DNA from: Deltaproteobacteria bacterium RIFOXYD12_FULL_56_24
Lineage (GTDB): Bacteria > Desulfobacterota > Desulfobulbia > Desulfobulbales > Desulfurivibrionaceae
Direction: 5' to 3'
DNA length: 58,980 bases
NCBI GenBank assembly: GCA_001799285.1
Contig: MGTD01000048.1
Location: 1 to 58,980 of the forward strand
The translations under genes and the position numbers were made by a program. Below the pieces are notes generated by a model. The model searched no databases. It was not told the origin of the DNA and saw nothing but the letters and a program-made list of their open reading frames with translations. Every line of letters starts with the position of its first letter. The stretch's first letter is position 1. This document shows, one piece after another, positions 19,290 to 28,697 of the stretch.

Positions 19290-20483
19290 ATGCGAACCAT
19301 GGCGGCAGCAACACGGATTTTCCCCTGGCTGATTTTTCTGGGCAGCGGGCTGTTCTTTGCCTTGCCTCAAGCCGGGGCAGCGCAAGGCGACCAGGCTGCC
19401 ACCATTCCCGTGGTGTCGGACCTCCCAATGTTTCATGATGATTTGGGCTATGAGTCCCTCGCTCTGGCCATTGAACGGAGCGTGCATTATCTCAGGCAGC
19501 TTCCCCGCGGGAAGACCTTTGTCCTCTGTGGAGAGGATTATTCGGCCGATTGGCTCAGCGAATCTCTGCTCGCTTTCCAGAAGATCATTGGGGAAAAACC
19601 TTCCCCCCAAGCCTTGACCGCCATCCTCAAAAAAGAATTTACTCTCTGCCAGGCCAAGGGCGGTAATGATGATAACCGGATTTTTCTCACCGGTTATTTT
19701 GAGCCGCTTTTCAAGGCCAGTATGACAAAAACCGCCACTTACCATTATCCCTTGTATCGCAAACCCTCTGATCTGGTTACCACTTCCGACGCAAAAGACC
19801 AGGAAAACAAAACAGGCCGGCTGGAGAATGGCGCCATTGTCCCTTATTTTACCAGGGCCGAGATCGACAAGGGTTGGTTGCTTGCCGGGCAGGAACTGGT
19901 CTGGCTGGCTGATCCGGTCGAGGCCTTTATCATGCATGTGCAAGGGTCAGGCCAGATCCGGCTGGCGGACGGCTCGCTGCGCCGGGTACAGTTCGCCGCG
20001 AAAAACGGGCATGAGTACCGCAGCATCGGGCGGCTGCTGGTGGACAGAGGCGTCATGCGCCGAGAAGAGGCGACCATGCCCGGAATCGTCCGCTATCTCA
20101 AGGCGCATCCTGAGGAACAGGAGGCGGTTCTGCACCATAACGATTCCTTTGTTTTTTTTCGCTGGGGGGATGCCGGTGCTGTTGGCCCCTTGGGTAGCCT
20201 TGGCGAGCCCCTGACCCCTGGCCGGTCGGTGGCTCTGGATCAGGACTGTTTCCCGCCGGGAAGCCTCGCTTTTCTGGCCAGTCGCAAGCCAAAGGTCAAT
20301 GCGGCCGGGGAGATTATCGGCTGGGAACCCTTAAGCCGTTTTGTGCTGAATCAGGATTCCGGCTCCGCCATCACGGGGCCGGGGCGGCTTGACCTGTTCT
20401 GGGGGGGCGGGAGTTATGCTGAGGCGGCGGCAGGAAACATGCGGCATCTCGGCACCCTGTATTTTCTGGTAAAAAAGAAATAG
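19290..20483 (+). CDS. mltA: Membrane-bound lytic murein transglycosylase A
   Basis: About 397 aa from ATG 19290, chosen because AAGGAGG lies at the right distance and the protein then opens with a signal peptide (RIFPWLIFLGSGLFFALPQA). The MltA domain spans roughly residues 100-310 (FLTGYFEPLFKAS, FIMHVQGSGQIRLADGS). The C-terminal 3D domain contains QDSGSAITGPGRLDLFWGGG, with the aspartates of the double-psi barrel active site. It cleaves peptidoglycan glycan strands. No lipobox is seen, unlike E. coli MltA. It is divergent from acs. Confidence 0.92.
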   Translation: MRTMAAATRIFPWLIFLGSGLFFALPQAGAAQGDQAATIPVVSDLPMFHDDLGYESLALAIERSVHYLRQLPRGKTFVLCGEDYSADWLSESLLAFQKIIGEKPSPQALTAILKKEFTLCQAKGGNDDNRIFLTGYFEPLFKASMTKTATYHYPLYRKPSDLVTTSDAKDQENKTGRLENGAIVPYFTRAEIDKGWLLAGQELVWLADPVEAFIMHVQGSGQIRLADGSLRRVQFAAKNGHEYRSIGRLLVDRGVMRREEATMPGIVRYLKAHPEEQEAVLHHNDSFVFFRWGDAGAVGPLGSLGEPLTPGRSVALDQDCFPPGSLAFLASRKPKVNAAGEIIGWEPLSRFVLNQDSGSAITGPGRLDLFWGGGSYAEAAAGNMRHLGTLYFLVKKK

Positions 20484-20566
20484 TTGTCAGAATCAGACTC
20501 GGTCTTATACAATCCTTGCGGGGCTTGATTAACAAGGTGATGGAACAGGTTTGAGGGGACGTACTT

Positions 20567-21745
20567 ATGAAACAGACGGAAATAGATTACTGGATCACCA
20601 GCATGTTGGAAACCTACGGCAATGTTTCCGACCTCAACATCACGGTGGGCAAGCCCCTGCAGGTGGAGACCTCCGGGCAGCTGGTGCCGGTGTCGGTGGA
20701 GCCTCCGGTTGAGTCGCTTACTCCATTCCAGGCAGAGGTCTTTGCTCTGAACCTCATCGGCGGCAACAAGAGGCTGCTTAATGATCTGGTCAAGCACGGC
20801 TCCTGCGATCTTTCCTATTGGCTGGGTCAGAAGGCCAGGTTCCGGGTGAATATTTTCTCGCAAAAAACCAATCTTTCCACGGTGCTGCGCAAACTGGAGA
20901 TGAAGATCCCCACCATCGGCCAGTTGAACCTGCCCAACCGCTTCAACGACATGGCCGGGGAACGCAACGGCATCATTCTTGTCACCGGAGCCACCGGTTC
21001 CGGTAAGACCACCAGTCTGGCCGCGCTGCTGGACAAGATCAACGATGAAAAACCGGTGCACATCGTCACCCTGGAAGATCCTATCGAGTATGTGCACCAG
21101 CACAAGATGGCGACCTTCAACCAGCGGGAGCTGGGCAACGATTTTGACACCTTTGCCTCCGGCCTGCGCGCTGCCCTGCGCCAGGCGCCCAAGGTCATCC
21201 TGGTGGGCGAAATGCGTGACAGGGAAACCATGGAGATCGGGCTTTCCGCCGCAGAAACCGGGCATCTGGTGCTCTCCACCCTGCACACCGTGGATGCGGG
21301 CCAGACCATCAACCGGATTCTGGGCATGTTCGAGCAGGAGGAACAGGCCCAGGTGCGCAACCGGCTGGTGGACACCATTCGTTGGATCGTCTGCCAGCGG
21401 CTCATGCCCAAGGTAGGCGGCGGCAGGGTGGCGGCCTTCGAGATTATGGGCATGAGCCTGCGGGTGCGCGAGCTGATCATGACAGGGGAAACGGAAGACA
21501 AGACCTTCTATGACATTATTGCCGATGCCAAGGCCCTTGGCTGGCAGACCTTTGACCAGCATATCCTTGAACTGTATGAGAATGGTCTGGTAAGCGAGGA
21601 AACGGCCGTTAGCTACTGCACCAGGAAAACTATGGTCAACCGGGGGTTGGACAGTATCAAGTCCGCCAGGGGCGAGTCCACCACCGGGATCACCGGCCTG
21701 GCCATGGATGTGAAGAAGGAAGAAAAACGGCGCTCGGGTTTTTAG
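20567..21745 (+). CDS. pilT: Type IV pilus retraction ATPase, PilT/PilU type
   Basis: 392 aa. Walker A is GATGSGKTTS (141-150), followed by the Asp box (VTLEDPIEYVH), Walker B (VILVGEMRDRETM) and His box (LSTLHTVDAGQTINR). Secretion ATPases of this class power pilus retraction from the cytoplasmic face of the inner membrane. The C-terminus (residues about 345-392) is extended and basic, resembling PilU or PilT2 forms. No other pilus gene is in the window. A zinc-ribbon protein gene follows after 56 nt. Confidence 0.9.
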   Translation: MKQTEIDYWITSMLETYGNVSDLNITVGKPLQVETSGQLVPVSVEPPVESLTPFQAEVFALNLIGGNKRLLNDLVKHGSCDLSYWLGQKARFRVNIFSQKTNLSTVLRKLEMKIPTIGQLNLPNRFNDMAGERNGIILVTGATGSGKTTSLAALLDKINDEKPVHIVTLEDPIEYVHQHKMATFNQRELGNDFDTFASGLRAALRQAPKVILVGEMRDRETMEIGLSAAETGHLVLSTLHTVDAGQTINRILGMFEQEEQAQVRNRLVDTIRWIVCQRLMPKVGGGRVAAFEIMGMSLRVRELIMTGETEDKTFYDIIADAKALGWQTFDQHILELYENGLVSEETAVSYCTRKTMVNRGLDSIKSARGESTTGITGLAMDVKKEEKRRSGF

Positions 21746-21747
21746 GT

Positions 21748-21787
21748 TTACAGCTATCAGCTTACAGCTTACGGCTGAGAGCTTAAC
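21748..21787. repeat. Short degenerate repeat tract (CAGCTTA-like units)
   Basis: Between pilT and the next gene, units such as CAGCTATCAGCTTACAGCTT and ACGGCTGAGAGCTTA repeat with 7-8 nt spacing. It resembles the tracts at 7646-7712 and 16948-16985. Confidence 0.5.
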
Positions 21788-21801
21788 ATTCGGAGGAAAC
21801 C

Positions 21802-22590
21802 ATGCTTGCCCAGTGTCCCAATTGTCAGCAGACCCTCATGCTCAGTAATGCCCAGATTGAAAAGATCAAGGCCGCTCTTGCCTCGCTGTCCATGGGGAGA
21901 ACTTTGAAAATCGGCTGCCCGAAATGCAAGCAGCCCATCGAGCTGAACAGTGATGGCTCGGTTGTCGGTCAGACAACTCCCGGCTTGATGGATGTACTCA
22001 TTGCCGAGCACGCCGGCAATGAGGATCAGGCTGCCGAGGGGATTGTGGCCGCGGCTTTAAAAAGACCGCAGCCGGTGCGTCTGCCTCCCGAGGCCCCCAA
22101 GCCGCCGGATCTCGGCTGGCTGTCCAGCGGGGTGTACAGCGAAAAAGAGGTGGTTGAGAATGTGCCCCATGTCCTGATTATGATCGGAGCCGAGGAGCTT
22201 GCCGCTCGGGTGAGTGCGGCCTTCGGCGAGTTGGGCTACCAGCCCACCTACGCCCGGTCGGCGGAAGAGGCGATCGCCAAGATGCAGTTCGTGAATTTCG
22301 AGGCGGTGGTTCTGCACAGCAGGTTTGAGGGAGGAGAGCTTAATGATTCCACGGTCCACCAGCATCTGCGGGAAATGGCCATGTCCAGGCGGCGCTATAT
22401 CTTCTATGTCCTGATCGGCCCGGAGTTCCGCACCCTCTATGATCTGGAATCTTTGGCCTACAGCGCCAACCTGGTGGTGAACGACAGCAACGCCGGTCAT
22501 TTTCCCATCATCCTGAAAAGAGGGATTAACGATTACCAGGAACTGTTCGGCCCTTATCTGGAAGCTTTGGGAAATTATGGGGTGAAGTAG
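21802..22590 (+). CDS. Zinc-ribbon protein with response-regulator-like C-terminal domain
   Basis: 262 aa, cytosolic. Two CxxC pairs (CPNCQ near residue 5 and CPKCK near residue 39) form an MJ0042-type zinc ribbon. A proline-rich linker (residues about 85-105) follows, then a 140-residue domain beginning PHVLIMIGAEELAARVSAAF that looks like a degenerate receiver domain: the phospho-acceptor position in ALSRF-type proteins reads VVLHSRFEGG and I see no clear acidic pocket. Position next to pilT suggests a regulator or adaptor for pilus function, which is inference. Confidence 0.8.
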   Translation: MLAQCPNCQQTLMLSNAQIEKIKAALASLSMGRTLKIGCPKCKQPIELNSDGSVVGQTTPGLMDVLIAEHAGNEDQAAEGIVAAALKRPQPVRLPPEAPKPPDLGWLSSGVYSEKEVVENVPHVLIMIGAEELAARVSAAFGELGYQPTYARSAEEAIAKMQFVNFEAVVLHSRFEGGELNDSTVHQHLREMAMSRRRYIFYVLIGPEFRTLYDLESLAYSANLVVNDSNAGHFPIILKRGINDYQELFGPYLEALGNYGVK

Positions 22591-22613
22591 GTATGCCGGG
22601 TAAGACGTTGTGG

Positions 22614-22793
22614 GTAACCGATCACGGGGTAAACCTATAAAGGTCAAATAACCAAGGAACAAGTGGGCACAGGGTGCCGCAGATTGCGGCAAGCGGGACG
22701 GCGATGCGTACTTTTGTACGTGAGCCGGACCGATCGCCGCTGTCAATCGTCGGCAGAAGTGCCGACAACATGTGGTGCCCTGTGATCGCTTAC
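22614..22793 (+). mobile_element. IS66-type MITE, copy 1 (180 bp, 8-bp target duplication)
   Basis: Termini GTAACCGATCAC and GTGATCGCTTAC are inverted repeats. The element is flanked on both sides by the same 8 bp, CGTTGTGG (22606-22613 and 22794-22801), a target-site duplication. GTAA termini and 8-bp duplications are the hallmarks of the IS66 family. It encodes nothing. A 40-bp internal block is identical to copy 2 at 37274-37481. The rest of 22591-22999 holds no gene. Confidence 0.88.
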
Positions 22794-22999
22794 CGTTGTG
22801 GTGCCACAGGACTCGAAGCTGTGTGCGGTAGAGGGGAGAATTGGACGTAATTTAAAATAGTTGTAATCCTGCCGATTCCATGGTTTTTTTGAGAAATAAG
22901 TAGACTAAGTGCGTTGGCAGGCAACGGGAAACGCATGAAATCATGGCGGCTCGTTATTCTGTTCAGGCGACCCCAGAGAGGCAGCGAGGGGCCTGTATA

Positions 23000-23845
23000 A
23001 TGATAAGAACACTTCAATTCGTAATAATCTTGCTCATCTGTCTGCCATGGAACATGGCCGTTGCCGAGGAGCCGCTGTTTTTTGGGGTGCTCAATCAGCG
23101 CAGCGCGATTATTACCGCACAGTATTGGAACCCCATCCTCAGTTATGTCAGCGCGCGCAGCGGCGTTCCTCTGCTATTGAAAATGGGGCGTACTGCGCCG
23201 GAAACCACAGCGATGACGGTACGTGGCGAGTTTGCTTTCGCCTATACCAACCATCTTTTTACCCCCCAACGCGATCGTCTTGGCTGGCGGGTCATCGCCC
23301 GGCCCGCCGGCAATGGTATCCAGGGCGCCATCGTGGTGCCCGAGTCTTCCCCGGTTAAAACCCTGGCGGAACTGGCCGGCACGGAGGTGGGGTTTCCCTC
23401 GCCGGAGGCATTTGTCGGCTACTGGGTACCAATGGATGCGCTACTTAAGGCGGGTGTTAAAGTAAAGCCGGTATTCGCCGGCAATCAGGAAGGGGTGATG
23501 GGACAGTTGAAGGCCGGGCGAATTGCCGCCGCTGCGGTTAACGCCCAAGTCATGGATGGTTATGCCCGCCGTGAGCAATTCGCATACCGAACCCTCTGGC
23601 ACTCTGAAAGTTATCTTAACCTGGCGATAATGGCGCACCCCAAGGTGTCAAGCGACAAGGCCGAAGCGGTTAAGGACGCCCTGGTAAAAATGGCCCAGGA
23701 CGAGGAGGGCAGGAAGATTCTGCAAGCCGGTGCGGAACTTCTCAAATCTTCCGAGGCATTGGGTTTCGTCGCCGCCGACGACAAAGAATACGATAATTAT
23801 CGGCACTTTTATCGCAACACCCTCTTGCCTCTGGTGAACGAATGA
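23000..23845 (+). CDS. Phosphate/phosphonate ABC-type substrate-binding protein (PhnD-like)
   Basis: 281 aa from ATG 23000; the upstream in-frame codon (22943) would hide the signal peptide (IRTLQFVIILLICLPWNMAVA). The mature protein begins EEPLFFGVLNQRSA, followed by YVSARSGVPLLLKMG, VRGEFAFAYTNHLF, VGFPSPEAFVGYWVPMDALL and NLAIMAHPKVSSDKA, the layout of PhnD-type periplasmic ligand-binding proteins. There are no ABC permease or ATPase genes nearby. The stop overlaps the start of a diguanylate cyclase gene, so it is more likely a periplasmic sensor feeding that enzyme than an importer. The ligand is unknown. Confidence 0.85.
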   Translation: MIRTLQFVIILLICLPWNMAVAEEPLFFGVLNQRSAIITAQYWNPILSYVSARSGVPLLLKMGRTAPETTAMTVRGEFAFAYTNHLFTPQRDRLGWRVIARPAGNGIQGAIVVPESSPVKTLAELAGTEVGFPSPEAFVGYWVPMDALLKAGVKVKPVFAGNQEGVMGQLKAGRIAAAAVNAQVMDGYARREQFAYRTLWHSESYLNLAIMAHPKVSSDKAEAVKDALVKMAQDEEGRKILQAGAELLKSSEALGFVAADDKEYDNYRHFYRNTLLPLVNE

Positions 23846-25497
23846 TCCTGGCCCGGCTGAACTCTCGGGTTTCCTTGCGGGCCAGGTTGTATCTCGGCAG
23901 CGCCGCGGTGTTGTTGATGGTCGGCAACGCTACCGTGATGTTGACGACGGTCAAGGAGTCGCGCGAATATCGCGGCGACATCAAGCAGGAAGCCGAGGTC
24001 ACGCTGACCATTCTGGAACGGGAATTGACGCGCGAGGTAATCATCGGCGATTTTGCCACCATCGAGGAGATCCTGCGGGATCGGGCGCGGCGTGACAATA
24101 TCGATACTGTGGTCTGGCAGGATGAAGGCATGTCGCCGCTCGTGGCTCGCAACGGCAACACCGTGGCCACCCGGCCGGAATGGTTCGCTTCGCTGATAAA
24201 CATCGGTCATCCCGCAGCATCGCGCGACCTCGTGGTGGGCGGAGTACCCTACGGCAAGATCACTGTGTCATTCAATGCCGTGCCCATGGAAAACCGGCTG
24301 TGGCAGAGCGTGCTGTTAAACGTCGAATCGTTCGCCGCGATGCTGGTAATGATGTTCGTTTTTCTCGCCGTCATTCTGCGGGCCGGGCTTGCACCTCTGG
24401 AGCGTCTTGTCGAAACGGCTTGGGGCATCGGCGCGGGTGATTTAAGCAGGCGGGTGGCCGAATTTCCCGGCGATGCGCCTGATATGCGAGTTATCCTGGG
24501 CGCTTTCAACCGAATGGCGGACAACGTCGAAACCCTGCTGGTGAATCTGGCCGAGCAGCGCCGCGTCATTGACAATGCCGCGCTGGTTACCGAGACCGAC
24601 CTGGACGGCATCATCACCTACGCAAACGAAAAGTTCTGCTCTCTGATCGGCTACAAGGCGGAAGAATTACTGGGCGCCTCCCACAATATCGTCAATTCAG
24701 ACGAGCATCCGCCGGAATTTTTCGCCATGATGTGGCAAACGGTCCTGGCCGGCGAGGTTTGGAGCGGCGAAATCGCCATTCGTACTCGCCAGGGTGAACT
24801 GCGCTGGATGGCCACCTCGATTACCCCGGTTTTGGGAAGCGACCGCACGCCGGTGAAATTCGTCGCCATCCGTTTCGATGTGACCGAAAAAAAGCTGGCC
24901 GAACAGGCCCTGCGCCAATCCCACGACGAACTTGAACAGAAGGTCGCCGAACGCACCCACGCTCTTGAAGAGGCCAACCGCAGACTTGCAACGCTATCCA
25001 GCACGGACGGATTGACAGGTATCGCCAATCGGCGCCATTTTGACGAGGTGTTAGCCAATGAATGGCAGCGGGCGGTTCGCGTTCGGCAACCTCTCGCCTT
25101 ACTGATGATCGACGTCGATCTGTTCAAAAACTACAACGATCATTACGGTCATCAGCTGGGCGATGATTGCCTGCGCAAAATAGCAGAAATGCTGCTGGCA
25201 AGTTCCCGTCGCGCCAGTGATTTGGCTGCCCGCTACGGTGGAGAGGAATTTGTGCTGATTGCGGTTGATACAGATATTGAAAGCGCCCGGCATCTTGCCG
25301 AGGTAGTTCGCACGTCCATAGAATCCCTTGGTAAGCCCCATGCCGGATCGCCATTTGGCAAGGTCACGGTAAGTATTGGTGTTGCGGCTCTTATCCCCGA
25401 TAATGCCCAACAGCCTGAGCTGCTGATCCAAAGAGCGGACAAGGCGCTGTACCTCGCCAAGAATCAAGGGCGAAACCGCGTTGACATCTTTGAGTGA
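23842..25497 (+). CDS. Membrane diguanylate cyclase with HAMP, PAS and GGDEF domains
   Basis: 551 aa. TM1 about 15-36, periplasmic sensor region 37-160, TM2 about 161-181, HAMP about 182-235, PAS about 243-350 (ending with a PAC-like FVAIRFDVTEKK), a coiled coil (RTHALEEANRRLATL) and a GGDEF domain with active-site GGEEF (466-470). The I-site RASD (457-460) is present five residues before it, so product inhibition is expected. It makes c-di-GMP from GTP. Its ATG overlaps the stop of the PhnD-like gene, indicating coupled translation and a two-protein periplasm-to-c-di-GMP signalling unit. Confidence 0.93.
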   Translation: MILARLNSRVSLRARLYLGSAAVLLMVGNATVMLTTVKESREYRGDIKQEAEVTLTILERELTREVIIGDFATIEEILRDRARRDNIDTVVWQDEGMSPLVARNGNTVATRPEWFASLINIGHPAASRDLVVGGVPYGKITVSFNAVPMENRLWQSVLLNVESFAAMLVMMFVFLAVILRAGLAPLERLVETAWGIGAGDLSRRVAEFPGDAPDMRVILGAFNRMADNVETLLVNLAEQRRVIDNAALVTETDLDGIITYANEKFCSLIGYKAEELLGASHNIVNSDEHPPEFFAMMWQTVLAGEVWSGEIAIRTRQGELRWMATSITPVLGSDRTPVKFVAIRFDVTEKKLAEQALRQSHDELEQKVAERTHALEEANRRLATLSSTDGLTGIANRRHFDEVLANEWQRAVRVRQPLALLMIDVDLFKNYNDHYGHQLGDDCLRKIAEMLLASSRRASDLAARYGGEEFVLIAVDTDIESARHLAEVVRTSIESLGKPHAGSPFGKVTVSIGVAALIPDNAQQPELLIQRADKALYLAKNQGRNRVDIFE

Positions 25498-25550
25498 AAT
25501 AAAAACAAAGCAACCTTGAATAGTACGGAAAAGCTGCTGAGGGCGACGGG

Positions 25551-26522
25551 TTAGCGGGATGCTAAACTTGAGAGGTACGAGACGATCTGGTAGCGCAGGG
25601 CCAGCAGGAAGATCAGGGTCAGGCAGGAACCTGCCAGCATCAGCCGGTTGACGCGGAGGATGTCCTGCGGGGTGATGGGGTGGCTGGCCTCGCCGATGGT
25701 CGGTTTTTCCATTACCTGGCCGAAATAGAAGTTTGCCCCGCCGAGCTGCACGCCCAAGGCGCCGGCCACCGCCGCTTCGGTATGGCCCGAATTGGGGCTG
25801 GCGTGCCTGAGCCGGTCCCGCAGGAGGATGAAGAGGGAGCCTTTGGCGTCAAGGCGGAGCAGGAAGGCGGCGGCCGGAATCATCAGGGCGGTGAGCCGGG
25901 CCGGGATGAAGTTGGCCAGATCATCCAGCCGGGCTGCAGCCCAGCCGAATCTAAGATATCGCTCGTTTTTGTAGCCGAACATTGAGTCCATGGTGTTGAC
26001 CGCCTTGTAGAGCATGGCCGCCATGGGCCCGCCCAGCACCGCGAAAAAAAGCGGGGCGGTCACCCCGTCCACCATGGATTCCGCCACCGATTCCACTGCC
26101 GCTCTCGCCACTCCTGCCTCATCCAGACCAGCCGTGTCCCGGCCGACGATCATCCCCACCCGTGTGCGTGCTTCCGGCAGATTTCCGTCCCGCAAAGACT
26201 TGTAGACCTCAGCACTGTGGCGCACCAGATCGCGGGGGGCGATGGTGGTGTAGAGCAGGAGGATGGAGATCAGGCTGCCCAGCCAGGGGTGGATCAGCTT
26301 TGCTCCGGCAAGCACAGTCCAAGTCGCGGTTCCGGTGAGCCCCAGAACCAGGAGGACGGCGCAGAGTCCGGCCGCAAGAGGGGGGAGCACGGCGCGGGCG
26401 AGCCGCTCGCACCAGACGCAGGCCGCGCCGATGACCCGCACCGGATGCGGCAGCCAGCGGGGGTCGCCGAGCAGCTGATCGAGAAGAATGGCAATGAGGA
26501 TCTGGTATTCGAGGGAGATCAT
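25551..26522 (-). CDS. cbiB: Adenosylcobinamide-phosphate synthase CbiB/CobD
   Basis: 323 aa with several membrane spans. It attaches the aminopropanol arm to adenosylcobyric acid. Motifs: [59 protein letters not shown] and the C-terminal [21 protein letters not shown]. The start overlaps the cobQ stop (ATGA), so both are translated from one message. I found no cobalamin riboswitch upstream of the pair. Confidence 0.95.
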   Translation of the reverse strand: MISLEYQILIAILLDQLLGDPRWLPHPVRVIGAACVWCERLARAVLPPLAAGLCAVLLVLGLTGTATWTVLAGAKLIHPWLGSLISILLLYTTIAPRDLVRHSAEVYKSLRDGNLPEARTRVGMIVGRDTAGLDEAGVARAAVESVAESMVDGVTAPLFFAVLGGPMAAMLYKAVNTMDSMFGYKNERYLRFGWAAARLDDLANFIPARLTALMIPAAAFLLRLDAKGSLFILLRDRLRHASPNSGHTEAAVAGALGVQLGGANFYFGQVMEKPTIGEASHPITPQDILRVNRLMLAGSCLTLIFLLALRYQIVSYLSSLASR

Positions 26523-28006
26523 TTGCCCAGAAGCCCATAGATGGCGCTCATGTCGAGCTGGCTGCGTACCGCCTCGGCCAGCCGGTCAAAGGCAGGTTCC
26601 AGATCATAGGAGGCCTGGACGCTGTTAAGCGGGGCAAGCCCCCGTCTTTGCCGCAACCGGTCGATGAACCAGCGCCGGAAGGGGTCCGCGTCGAAGATTC
26701 CGTGCAGATAGGTGCCCCAGATGGTCTGGGCGGGGTTGCCGGCCCCGCCGCTTTCCCCGTTGTCGAAGGTGAGGATGTCACAGGTCCCGGTGGCCCGGCT
26801 CTGGCCGTGGTGGATCTCATAGCCGTGCACCGCAAGACCCGAGGCGAGATGGCGGCCGCTCTGCCGGGTCAGGGTTTTGTCCCTTTCGAGCACGGTGGCA
26901 AGGTCGAGCAGGCCGAGGCCGGTCAGGGATTCGCCCGCAGACTCGATGTGGTATGGGTCGTCGATGCTTATGCCCAGCATCTGAAAACCCCCGCAGATGC
27001 CGACGATCTCTCTCCCCTCCCCACGGTATTTTTTCAGGGCCTCGGCCAGGCCGGAGTTGAACAGCCACTTAAGATCAGCGATCACGTTCTTGCTGCCCGG
27101 CAGGATCACCCCGTCGGCGTCCGCGAGATCGGCCGGGGTTCTGGCGATCTTGACAAACAGGTCCGGCTCGGCCAGAAACGGCTCAAAATCGGTGAAGTTC
27201 GAGATGTGCGGCAGGTCGATGAGCGCCAAGGTGACATGTTCGCCCGTGGGTCGGTGCGGGCTGAACAGCCCGGCCTTGAAATTCACCGAATCTTCCTCCG
27301 GCAGCCCCAGATTGGCCAGGTAATCCACCACCCCCAGCACCGGCTTGCCGGTGCGTTGTTCCATGTAGGTAAGCGCTTCGGCCAGCAGCGATTTCTGGCC
27401 CCGGAAGCGGTTCACCACGTAGCCGGCAATCAACTCCCGTTCCCAGTCGTCCAGAATCTCCATGGTTCCGACAAAGGAGGCGAACACCCCGCCCCGGTCG
27501 ATGTCGCCGACGAGCAGCACCTTGGCCTGGGCATACCGGGCCATGGGCATGTTGACGATATCGTGGGCCTTGAGATTCACCTCGGCAGGACTCCCGGCCC
27601 CTTCCAGGACCATGACCTCGTACTCACCGGCCAGCGAATCGTAAGCCGCCTGCACCGCGACAAAGGCCTGGGGTTTGTAGGCCAGATAGTCGTTCACCGT
27701 CATGTTGCCCACCGGCCTGCCCATAACAATGACCTGGCTGCCCGTGTCGCTGGAGGGCTTGAGCAGGACCGGGTTCATCCGCACATCCGGGTCGAGGCGG
27801 GCGGCCTGGGCCTGCACCACCTGGGCCCGGCCCATCTCGCCGCCCTCCCTGGTGACAAAGGAGTTGAGCGACATGTTCTGGGCCTTGAACGGCGCGACCC
27901 GCAAGCCATCCTGCAGGAGGATGCGGCACAAGGCGGCGGTGAGCACGGATTTGCCCGCGTTGGAGCAGGTGCCCTGGAACATGATGGCTGGGGTCAAGCT
28001 TGACAT
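26519..28006 (-). CDS. cobQ: Cobyric acid synthase
   Basis: 495 aa. It amidates adenosylcobyrinic acid diamide at four positions using glutamine. N-terminal ATPase: [20 protein letters not shown] (P-loop); then [13 protein letters not shown] and the C-terminal class I amidotransferase domain with nucleophile cysteine in [11 protein letters not shown] and the histidine region GTYLHGIFD. The first six codons (MSSLTP) lie inside one arm of an inverted repeat at 27988-28191, and no clear ribosome-binding site precedes them. The alternative start at ATG 27982 would give MFQGT. Confidence 0.95.
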   Translation of the reverse strand: MSSLTPAIMFQGTCSNAGKSVLTAALCRILLQDGLRVAPFKAQNMSLNSFVTREGGEMGRAQVVQAQAARLDPDVRMNPVLLKPSSDTGSQVIVMGRPVGNMTVNDYLAYKPQAFVAVQAAYDSLAGEYEVMVLEGAGSPAEVNLKAHDIVNMPMARYAQAKVLLVGDIDRGGVFASFVGTMEILDDWERELIAGYVVNRFRGQKSLLAEALTYMEQRTGKPVLGVVDYLANLGLPEEDSVNFKAGLFSPHRPTGEHVTLALIDLPHISNFTDFEPFLAEPDLFVKIARTPADLADADGVILPGSKNVIADLKWLFNSGLAEALKKYRGEGREIVGICGGFQMLGISIDDPYHIESAGESLTGLGLLDLATVLERDKTLTRQSGRHLASGLAVHGYEIHHGQSRATGTCDILTFDNGESGGAGNPAQTIWGTYLHGIFDADPFRRWFIDRLRQRRGLAPLNSVQASYDLEPAFDRLAEAVRSQLDMSAIYGLLGK

Positions 28007-28191
28007 TTTGATATTCGCTCAAGTTTCAGTAATTCAAGCCACCGGCATTGCCGGTGGTAGCTGATTTAACCCTTTACGCAACAAGCCGTCCCACACGTCT
28101 CCAAGCACGGTGGAGTATTTATCCCGCCCCCTTTCCCTGCGTTCGCGAGCAAAATAACAAAAAAATGTCCGAAAGTCATGCTTGACCCCAG
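27988..28191. repeat. REP-like patch bounded by 17-bp inverted repeats
   Basis: CTGGGGTCAAGCTTGAC at 27988-28004 recurs inverted at 28175-28191 with one mismatch. Between them is a hairpin CCACCGGC-ATT-GCCGGTGG (28039-28057). The left arm covers the cobQ start codon. A further 19-nt string shared with the left arm (28001-28019) recurs at 29481-29499 with one mismatch. No transposase is present. Apart from this, 28007-28247 holds no gene I can support. Confidence 0.6.
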
Positions 28192-28247
28192 TTGCACTCC
28201 GGACCGCTTCGCGAACCCTCTGCTCCGCCACCGGAAGGATGGGTGAT

Positions 28248-28697
28248 CTACGGTCTGCTGTTTAGGGTCTGCGTCGCCGCCGGTTCCCGCTGCCAGAGGT
28301 GATAGAGCGCTGCCGCAACTAAGAAATCCGCCCAGGCCAGAGCGATATCCGGCAAGGTCGATTTGAAGAGCAGCAGGTACAAGGGTTGGGAATGGTCCAC
28401 GGAGAGCTTGGCTATGGAGAAGTGGGTCATCAGCACGGTGCCGAAGATGACCAACATCCCGTTCAGGACGTAGCCGTACACCGCGGTCCGCCGCCTGGTA
28501 AAAAGCAGGCTCACCACCACCAGATCCAGCAGGGCAAAGAGGCTGGCCGCTACAAAGGAGCCCACGAACAGGGTTTGCCCTGGGTTGGCTTTGTCGGGAA
28601 CCAGAAAGGGGTGGACCCGGAGATGGAGATAGAGTGCCCCTGTCGCCATCAGGACTAAGGCGGTAAAGAGCAGGTGCCGCATGGTTCGGTCATTCAT
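28248..28697 (-). CDS. Four-helix membrane protein of the mini-cytochrome operon
   Basis: 149 aa. Four hydrophobic spans: about 8-25, 42-64, 72-92 and 112-135. Several histidines sit near span ends: YLHLRVHPF after span 1, LMTHFSIAKLSVDHSQ after span 3 and LYHLWQ at the end of span 4. They could bind heme or metal, though this is inference. I do not recognise the family. I place the start at ATG 28697 because it overlaps the stop of the upstream 34-aa gene (ATGA); the longer frame to 28763 would run through that gene. It is the last gene of a three-gene operon of small membrane proteins. Confidence 0.75.
   Translation of the reverse strand: MNDRTMRHLLFTALVLMATGALYLHLRVHPFLVPDKANPGQTLFVGSFVAASLFALLDLVVVSLLFTRRRTAVYGYVLNGMLVIFGTVLMTHFSIAKLSVDHSQPLYLLLFKSTLPDIALAWADFLVAAALYHLWQREPAATQTLNSRP

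Noticed and set aside
26648-28003. 451-aa plus-strand frame opposite cobQ
   Set aside because: Shadow of cobQ; composition typical of antisense frames (Gly, His, Val, Gln rich).
28034-28231. 65-aa minus-strand frame between the mini-cytochrome operon and cobQ
   Set aside because: Lies entirely in the repeat patch and has no RBS.
28007-28247. Cobalamin riboswitch upstream of cobQ-cbiB
   Set aside because: Looked for the B12 box and conserved core; not present in this gap.
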